Positions 22,119 through 26,154 of a stretch of DNA of 26,154 nt are shown here, one piece after another (the stretch's first letter is position 1; the number at the start of each line of letters is the position of its first letter). The translations under genes and the position numbers were made by a program. The DNA lies in contig DDMF01000024.1 in assembly GCA_002340515.1 (NCBI GenBank), forward strand, positions 7,247-33,400, in the 5' to 3' direction. A model generated the notes under the pieces. It was not told the DNA's origin and did no database searches. It saw nothing but the letters and a program-made list of their open reading frames with translations. The stretch comes from Rhodobacteraceae bacterium UBA2553. GTDB lineage: Bacteria > Pseudomonadota > Alphaproteobacteria > Rhodobacterales > Rhodobacteraceae.

Positions 22119-22195
22119 GGGCCTGTAGCTCAACTGGTTAGAGCAGAGCGCTCATAACGCTTTGGTTGCGGGTTCAAGTCCTGCCGGGCCTACCA
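22119..22195 (+). tRNA. tRNA with CAU anticodon, probably tRNA-Ile2 (lysidine type)
   Basis: The 77 bases fold as a full cloverleaf: acceptor GGGCCTG/CGGGCCT (first pair a G-U), D stem GCTC/GAGC, anticodon stem GAGCG/CGCTT with loop CTCATAA (anticodon at 22153-22155), T arm GCGGG-TTCAAGT-CCTGC, and an encoded CCA. CAU can mean elongator Met or Ile2. The C4-G69 and C5-G68 acceptor pairs are those that E. coli TilS recognises to convert C34 to lysidine, which favours Ile2. The first pair G1-U72 rules out nothing, and a Met assignment remains possible. Confidence 0.93.
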
Positions 22196-22260
22196 ATTTC
22201 CCACCGACATCCCTGCCTCAAGGCGCTGATCTGTAAGCAATTTTCGCAAAGAGCATTGTG

Positions 22261-23034
22261 TTATGAAGCATAATTGCTGCCCTCTTCATCCAACATCGCC
22301 TTAAGCTCAGACAGATGGCGTTCGGATTGGTCGGGGTAATCTTCCAATTCTTGCGCCGTCTTCTCTGCAATCTCGTCGCTGAGAATTCGAAGCTTTTGCC
22401 CCGTTTGCAGCGCACGGATGTATGTTTCAGCGGCCCGCTCAAAATAATATAGCCGATTGAACGTGTCAGCGACGCTATCACCAATCACCAAAACACCATG
22501 ATTGCCCATGATCATCGTTTTGACTTTAGGATCTGTGAGCATCGTAGCACAGCGTGCTCCCTCATCTTCAAACGCAAGCCCCCCATAGCCGTCATCAATC
22601 ACATAGCGATTGAAAAAAGTCGCCGTGTTCTGATCAATTGGCGGCAGAGAACTGTCTGCCAACGCCGCAAGAACCGTCGCATGAATGGAATGCACATGCA
22701 TTACACAACGCGCGTGCGGGCAAAGTCGGTGAATCGATCCGTGCAACCCCCAAGCGGTGGGGTCAGGCGCACCAGGGCGATCCATAGTAGATTTGTCTTC
22801 TGCATCCAACAGCAACAGATCAGACGCCTTAATCCGCGCGAAATGCATCTGGTTAGGATTCATCAAAAACTGGCTGCCGGTGTCATTCACCGCCAGAGAA
22901 AAATGGTTTGCCACCGCTTCGTGCATGTTTAAACGGGCGGTCCAGCGAAAAGCCGCAGCCATGTCCACACGCTGCTGCCAATGGTCAAGATTGGCACCCA
23001 TGTCAGAAGTCATTTCTAGATGTGTTTGGCTCAT
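22261..23034 (-). CDS. Class II aldolase/adducin family protein
   Basis: The 257-residue protein has the zinc site of class II aldolases: His113 and His115 in CVMHVHSIHATVLAAL and a third His in MGNHGVLVIG. HEAVANHFSLAV and FARIKASDLLLLD are the usual N-terminal parts. Members of this superfamily are fuculose/rhamnulose-phosphate aldolases, ribulose-phosphate epimerases, or non-enzymatic adducin-type proteins. At the position of the catalytic Glu of FucA (E-W-x-x-H) this protein has Ala94 (AWGLH), so ordinary retro-aldol chemistry is doubtful. The ATG at 23034 follows AGGAG by seven bases. It follows the histidine kinase gene on the same strand after 84 bases. Confidence 0.85.
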   Translation of the reverse strand: MSQTHLEMTSDMGANLDHWQQRVDMAAAFRWTARLNMHEAVANHFSLAVNDTGSQFLMNPNQMHFARIKASDLLLLDAEDKSTMDRPGAPDPTAWGLHGSIHRLCPHARCVMHVHSIHATVLAALADSSLPPIDQNTATFFNRYVIDDGYGGLAFEDEGARCATMLTDPKVKTMIMGNHGVLVIGDSVADTFNRLYYFERAAETYIRALQTGQKLRILSDEIAEKTAQELEDYPDQSERHLSELKAMLDEEGSNYAS

Positions 23035-23118
23035 AAGCGGTCTCCTGTTTCGTTCAGCTTAGAAGGGGTGGACAGCTCAGTTCAGGTCAATTTCCACATA
23101 ATATCGCCCAAAACCGAC

Positions 23119-24432
23119 CTAAAGCGGTATAACCAGCTCGGCCTTCAGCCCGCCAAGGTTCTCACTATCCCCCAACCGCAAATGCCCGCCATGGCTGCGT
23201 GCAATGTCACTTGCGATGGCAAGGCCAAGCCCCACACCCGAGCCGTTGTTTTGATTGCGCGCCGCATCCAAGCGGGCAAAGGGTTTAAGCGCCAGCGAGC
23301 GGTCCGAAACAGGAATACCGGGCCCATCATCTTCAACGACAAAGCGCAAATCGCCCCGCCCCTGCAAAACCGACAACATCACACTTCGCCCATAACGTGT
23401 TGCATTTCCAGTAAGGTTTTCAAGAGCACGTTCAATGGGGATGCGGCGCAGCGACATCAACTCTGTCGCCTCTAATGCGCCAAGTTGCACCTCTTGCCCC
23501 GCCCGCCGACATTTTTCAACAATATCTCGGGCCAATTCGTTTGGATCTAAAGTTTCTGTCGGATCATCAAGCGCTTCCGCGCGCGCGAAATTCAAAAACG
23601 TGTCCACCAAACGGGCCATGTCATCGACATCACGCTCCAATTCACCGCGCGTTTCATCCTCGATCATCGACAATCCAAGCTTTAAGCGGGTCAAAGGCGT
23701 TCGCAGGTCGTGGCTGATACCTGACAGCATCAAGGTCCGTTGTTCGATCTGCCGTTCAATCCGGCTCCTCATGTCTAAAAACGCTTTGCCGGCCGCACGC
23801 ACTTCGGTCGCCCCAGCAAGTTTATAGGGCACCACCTGTCCCTTACCAAAGGCTTCAGATGCACGCGCCAAACGGCGGATGGGACGCAATTGGTTGCGCA
23901 AAAACAGATACGCAATCAGGGTCATCAACAGCCCTGCACCAACCATCAACACCAACAGCTGATGGGGGTTCGTGGCAGAAACCCGTTCGCGAGATAAGGA
24001 AACCCGCATCGGACCATGGCGTGTGTCAAATCCAATAATCACCCGCGATGGCTGAGTTCGCAGATCCACAGCGCGAATATCCCTCACGCCCTCTTCCAAT
24101 TGCTGCTCCACCAAATGCCCAGTTAAATCGGTAAATTTGATTGATTTTTCAACAGGATCAGAGGGCAATTGAATGTCCAAAGCCAAAGGAACAATCAGGG
24201 GCGCAATTGCTTCCTGCGCAAGCTTTATAGTTGGCGCATCATTCACAAGGCGCGCCACATATTCCAACTCGACCACCACAGCATGGGTCATCTGCACAGT
24301 GATCCTGTTGAAATGTCGCTGAATGAACACAACCGAGACCACAAGTTGCAGAGCCACAATTGGTAGGATCAGAATCAGCGCCGCCCGACCATAAAGACCA
24401 CGCGGCATGAATTGTTTAAGCCATAAGAACAT
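23119..24432 (-). CDS. EnvZ-like sensor histidine kinase without adjacent response regulator
   Basis: The 437-residue protein has a first membrane helix at about residues 16-40 (ALILILPIVALQLVVSVVF), a periplasmic region of about 115 residues, a second helix (LLVLMVGAGLLMTLIAYLFL), a HAMP region starting RNQLRPIRRLARASEAF, the phosphoacceptor SGISHDLRTPLTRLKL with His241, N box NLTGNATRYG and G boxes EDDGPGIP and GSGVGLGLAIAS. The arrangement is that of EnvZ. The ATG at 24432 follows AGGG; a TTG two codons upstream is less likely. The neighbours are an aldolase-like gene downstream and a divergent hydrolase, with no regulator, so its partner must be elsewhere. Confidence 0.9.
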   Translation of the reverse strand: MFLWLKQFMPRGLYGRAALILILPIVALQLVVSVVFIQRHFNRITVQMTHAVVVELEYVARLVNDAPTIKLAQEAIAPLIVPLALDIQLPSDPVEKSIKFTDLTGHLVEQQLEEGVRDIRAVDLRTQPSRVIIGFDTRHGPMRVSLSRERVSATNPHQLLVLMVGAGLLMTLIAYLFLRNQLRPIRRLARASEAFGKGQVVPYKLAGATEVRAAGKAFLDMRSRIERQIEQRTLMLSGISHDLRTPLTRLKLGLSMIEDETRGELERDVDDMARLVDTFLNFARAEALDDPTETLDPNELARDIVEKCRRAGQEVQLGALEATELMSLRRIPIERALENLTGNATRYGRSVMLSVLQGRGDLRFVVEDDGPGIPVSDRSLALKPFARLDAARNQNNGSGVGLGLAIASDIARSHGGHLRLGDSENLGGLKAELVIPL

Positions 24433-24585
24433 TCCCAAACCCTAATGCGACACTGCGCGCCCTGCAACGAGGGATGATGCAATATCACCGAAGCCCCCAA
24501 TTTTGGACTGTAGGGGCAAGACGTTGCGTTCAGCTTGCCAAACGTCACGAACCCCGCCCTTATGGGCGAAAATGAAAGGCGCGCC

Positions 24586-25491
24586 ATGACTGACAAAAGC
24601 CCCCCGGTTGGCATATACCAAACACTCGAGCCGGGCGTTCGGCGCATTTTGGCCCCTAACCCATCGCCGATGACCTATTGGGGCACAAATACATATGTCC
24701 TGGGGCAAGGCGAGGTAGTGGTTCTGGATCCCGGTCCCAATCTCGCACCTCATCTCGACGCGATCCTGAAAGGGTTGGATCCCGGCGAACAGATCAGTAA
24801 AATTTTGGTAACACATGCCCATCTTGATCATTCACCACTGGCTGCGCCCCTGTCCCAGACCACCGGCGCACCGATCTATGCCTTTGGGAACGCACAAGCA
24901 GGTCGCAGCGACGTGATGCGCGATCTTGTGGCCCGGGGGCTCAGCTCTGGTGGCGAAGGTGTCGATGCGGATTTCAGGCCTGATATTATTCTGTCTGATG
25001 GCGACGTGGTTCACCACAACGGGCTAGAAATAGAAACAATCTGGACGCCGGGGCATTTCGCAAATCATCTTAGCTTTTGCATGAATGGTGCAACGTTTAC
25101 GGGGGATCATGTGATGGATTGGGCCAGTTCACTGGTATCCCCGCCCGACGGTGATTTGACAGCATTTATGGCCAGCTGCGAGAAACTGCGCATTCGGGAT
25201 GACAGAATCTATTACCCCGGTCACGGATCCCCTGTTGTTAATCCAACCGAGCGTATTAACTGGTTGATACATCACAGGAAAACACGGGAAGCCGATATAT
25301 TGAATGCCCTTGATGACGGCCAAGCACACAACATCACCTCACTGACGAGAGCTATTTACACAGAGACCCCGAAAGCCTTGCTGCCCGCCGCTGAGCGAAA
25401 TGTATTTGCCCATCTCATTGATCTGTATGAACGAGACTTGGTGCGTGCTAATCCAGCACTTGATGTCAGCGCTGACTTTTTTCGGCTTTGA
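24586..25491 (+). CDS. Metallo-beta-lactamase-fold hydrolase with C-terminal winged helix (LACTB2/GloB-like)
   Basis: The 301-residue protein has the binuclear zinc motif THAHLDHS (His77, His79, Asp81, His82), a later ligand in TPGHFANHLSFC, TGDHVMDWASSLV with the bridging Asp, and YYPGHGSPV with the last His. NPSPMTYWGTNTYVLG is the usual N-terminal strand pair. The end (AIYTETPKALLPAAERNVFA, then HLIDLYERDLV) matches the winged-helix tail of LACTB2-like proteins. Substrates range from glutathione thioesters to RNA; none can be assigned. The ATG at 24586 follows AAAGG by six bases; the frame is open further upstream to 24535 but without a ribosome-binding site. Confidence 0.9.
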   Translation: MTDKSPPVGIYQTLEPGVRRILAPNPSPMTYWGTNTYVLGQGEVVVLDPGPNLAPHLDAILKGLDPGEQISKILVTHAHLDHSPLAAPLSQTTGAPIYAFGNAQAGRSDVMRDLVARGLSSGGEGVDADFRPDIILSDGDVVHHNGLEIETIWTPGHFANHLSFCMNGATFTGDHVMDWASSLVSPPDGDLTAFMASCEKLRIRDDRIYYPGHGSPVVNPTERINWLIHHRKTREADILNALDDGQAHNITSLTRAIYTETPKALLPAAERNVFAHLIDLYERDLVRANPALDVSADFFRL

Positions 25492-25513
25492 TGGAAAAAG
25501 TAGGTTTCCCCTC

Positions 25514-25542
25514 TTGCGGCGAAAAATTCACAAAGTTATACA
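25514..25542 (+). promoter_or_regulatory. Sigma-70 promoter of tRNA-Asn
   Basis: TTGCGG (25514-25519) and TATACA (25537-25542) are exactly 17 bases apart and place the start about four bases before the tRNA. This is a good fit for a stable-RNA promoter. Confidence 0.62.
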
Positions 25543-25552
25543 CGCCCTCAGT

Positions 25553-25627
25553 TCCGGCGTAGCTCAGCGGTAGAGCAGTTGACTGTTAATCAATTGGTCG
25601 TAGGTTCGATCCCTACCGCCGGAGCCA
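25553..25627 (+). tRNA. tRNA-Asn (GTT)
   Basis: A complete cloverleaf: acceptor TCCGGCG/CGCCGGA, D stem GCTC/GAGC, anticodon stem GTTGA/TCAAT with loop CTGTTAA (anticodon GTT), T stem GTAGG/CCTAC, discriminator G and encoded CCA. All stems pair fully. Confidence 0.97.
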
Positions 25628-25637
25628 GAGATTTCGA

Positions 25638-25675
25638 GGGCTTAGTGAGCAATCACTAGGCCCTTACTCTTTTTT
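25638..25675 (+). terminator. Terminator of tRNA-Asn
   Basis: An 11-base stem with one G-U wobble (GGGCTTAGTGA at 25638-25648 with TCACTAGGCCC at 25653-25663) around GCAA is followed by TTACTC and a T run to 25675. Confidence 0.88.
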
Positions 25676-25771
25676 AGGTGCAGAATAGGTACAAAATCAC
25701 GAAGTTTTGAGGTGGTTTTCTATGTTCACCTATGAGCATCTCAAAAGCTGCAACCCGCCGGAAAAGCTCTA

Positions 25772-25927
25772 TCACTGACCTTTCGGGGAGATGAGGTTCA
25801 GTTCCAAATTCGGAATACCCCAGTGTTTATTGTACGCTCCGCTTTTTATCAGTGCGGCGTAGAGCCCTTTTTTTTCGCAGTGCTGGAAAGCTTGCGAGTT
25901 GAACGATTGGCTGGGCTGGTACGCCCC
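25772..25927 (-). pseudogene. Unidentified C-terminal coding fragment
   Basis: On the minus strand a run of 51 sense codons ends at TGA (25772-25774). It includes QAFQHCEKKGLYAALIKSGA and then YNKHWGIPNLELNLISPKGQ, a composition that looks protein-like and not random. It has no start codon and lies in the same frame as, but after the stop of, the transposase-like fragment upstream. I do not recognise the family. It is probably the tail of a broken gene; chance is possible at this length. Confidence 0.35.
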
Positions 25928-26060
25928 TCATGCGCCTTTGCCGTCCATGCTGTTCGCCAGACGCCATGCCAGGACCTTGCGGCTGTGTACGCCATATTTC
26001 TTGGACAGCTCCGCTAGCGTCATCTCTTCACGGATTTCCCTTTAACCAGGGCGACCGTAG
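25928..26060 (-). pseudogene. Fragment resembling an IS3-type OrfA helix-turn-helix
   Basis: On the minus strand EIREEMTLAELSKKYGVHSR, followed by KVLAWR, matches the DNA-binding start of IS3-type OrfA transposases, which typically read like 'TLAELAKKYGVHPNQIxxWK'. The preceding residues VALVKG are in another frame, with an in-frame stop at 26044-26042 separating the two. The chain stops 11 residues after the motif at 25930-25928. The length (31 codons from the ATG at 26023) is about a third of a normal OrfA, and no OrfB or terminal inverted repeats are visible. It is a decayed remnant. Confidence 0.5.
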
Positions 26061-26153
26061 CGCCAGCTCAATCTCATCCTGCACGCCAATGACGGCGGTT
26101 TCGAGCTCTGAGATGAATGCGCGCGCGACCATTGATTGGGTCGCATAGCCGGG
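26028..26153 (-). pseudogene. Partial open frame entering from the window edge, unidentified
   Basis: A minus-strand frame open from the window edge ends at TGA (26030-26028) after 41 codons, with YATQSMVARAFISELETAVI followed by GVQDEIELALRSPWLKGNP. It overlaps the transposase-like fragment in another frame, so at most one is original here. It may be the end of a gene whose body is outside the window. No family is recognised. Confidence 0.3.
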
Positions 26154-26154
26154 G

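Noticed and set aside
25755..25762. CCGCCGGA as an attachment-site copy of the tRNA-Asn 3' end
   Set aside because: Only eight bases match and the flanks differ; chance is sufficient in this base composition.
25732..25794. Short plus-strand frame MSISKAATRRKSSITDLSGR
   Set aside because: It has only 20 codons, no ribosome-binding site and no recognisable similarity.
25823..26017. Plus-strand open frame of 64 codons after tRNA-Asn
   Set aside because: It lies opposite the transposase-like fragment and the 51-codon run, lacks a ribosome-binding site, and has no known motif.
1..26154. CRISPR arrays, rRNA genes, phage structural genes, toxin-antitoxin or defence systems
   Set aside because: None was seen on either strand; the gene content is mostly housekeeping.

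Overview
The window comes from an alphaproteobacterium of the order Rhodobacterales, most likely the marine roseobacter group. The reasons are the rplU-rpmA-acetyltransferases-obgE order, an L21 protein with a long C-terminal extension, a DUF1476/ATPase zeta-subunit gene, the purCSQ and purMN-rnd clusters, and free-standing parts of a B12-dependent methionine synthase. The protein families named are recognised from sequence alone; no database search was run.

Layout. Positions 1-3000 are a minus-strand ribosome/GTPase block: rplU and rpmA end at a clear terminator, followed by three tandem GNAT acetyltransferases and the first 33 codons of obgE. A TPR-sulfotransferase (3162-5318, plus) converges on an HpcH/HpaI-type aldolase. 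A DctB/DctD two-component pair follows (6228-9371, minus), and directly upstream of it lies purC-purS-purQ (9408-11082, minus). Divergent from purC is the ATPase zeta subunit gene (11341-11652), followed by an MprF-like membrane protein (11818-13782).

Positions 13907-18005 hold the most distinctive set: a homocysteine S-methyltransferase, a convergent PA0069-type radical SAM gene, a corrinoid (B12-binding) protein, a 61-residue membrane protein and a DUF1638 protein. Together the methyltransferase and corrinoid protein look like the separated homocysteine and cobalamin modules of MetH; no folate-binding module or reactivation domain is visible in the window. SufE, a small lipoprotein, RNase D and purN-purM follow. 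A CAU-anticodon tRNA stands divergent from purM.

The last part has a class II aldolase/adducin protein, an EnvZ-like histidine kinase without a response regulator, a metallo-beta-lactamase-fold hydrolase and tRNA-Asn. After tRNA-Asn, about 500 bases contain only broken coding sequence, including a transposase-like helix-turn-helix fragment.

The window is mostly core genome. Points to check are the split methionine synthase set, a DctD that has lost the sigma-54 contact loop, a perfect hairpin over the dctB start codon, a structured rplU leader, a 20-bp tandem repeat between purC and the zeta-subunit gene, and the debris behind tRNA-Asn. No CRISPR array, rRNA, intact insertion sequence or prophage was seen.
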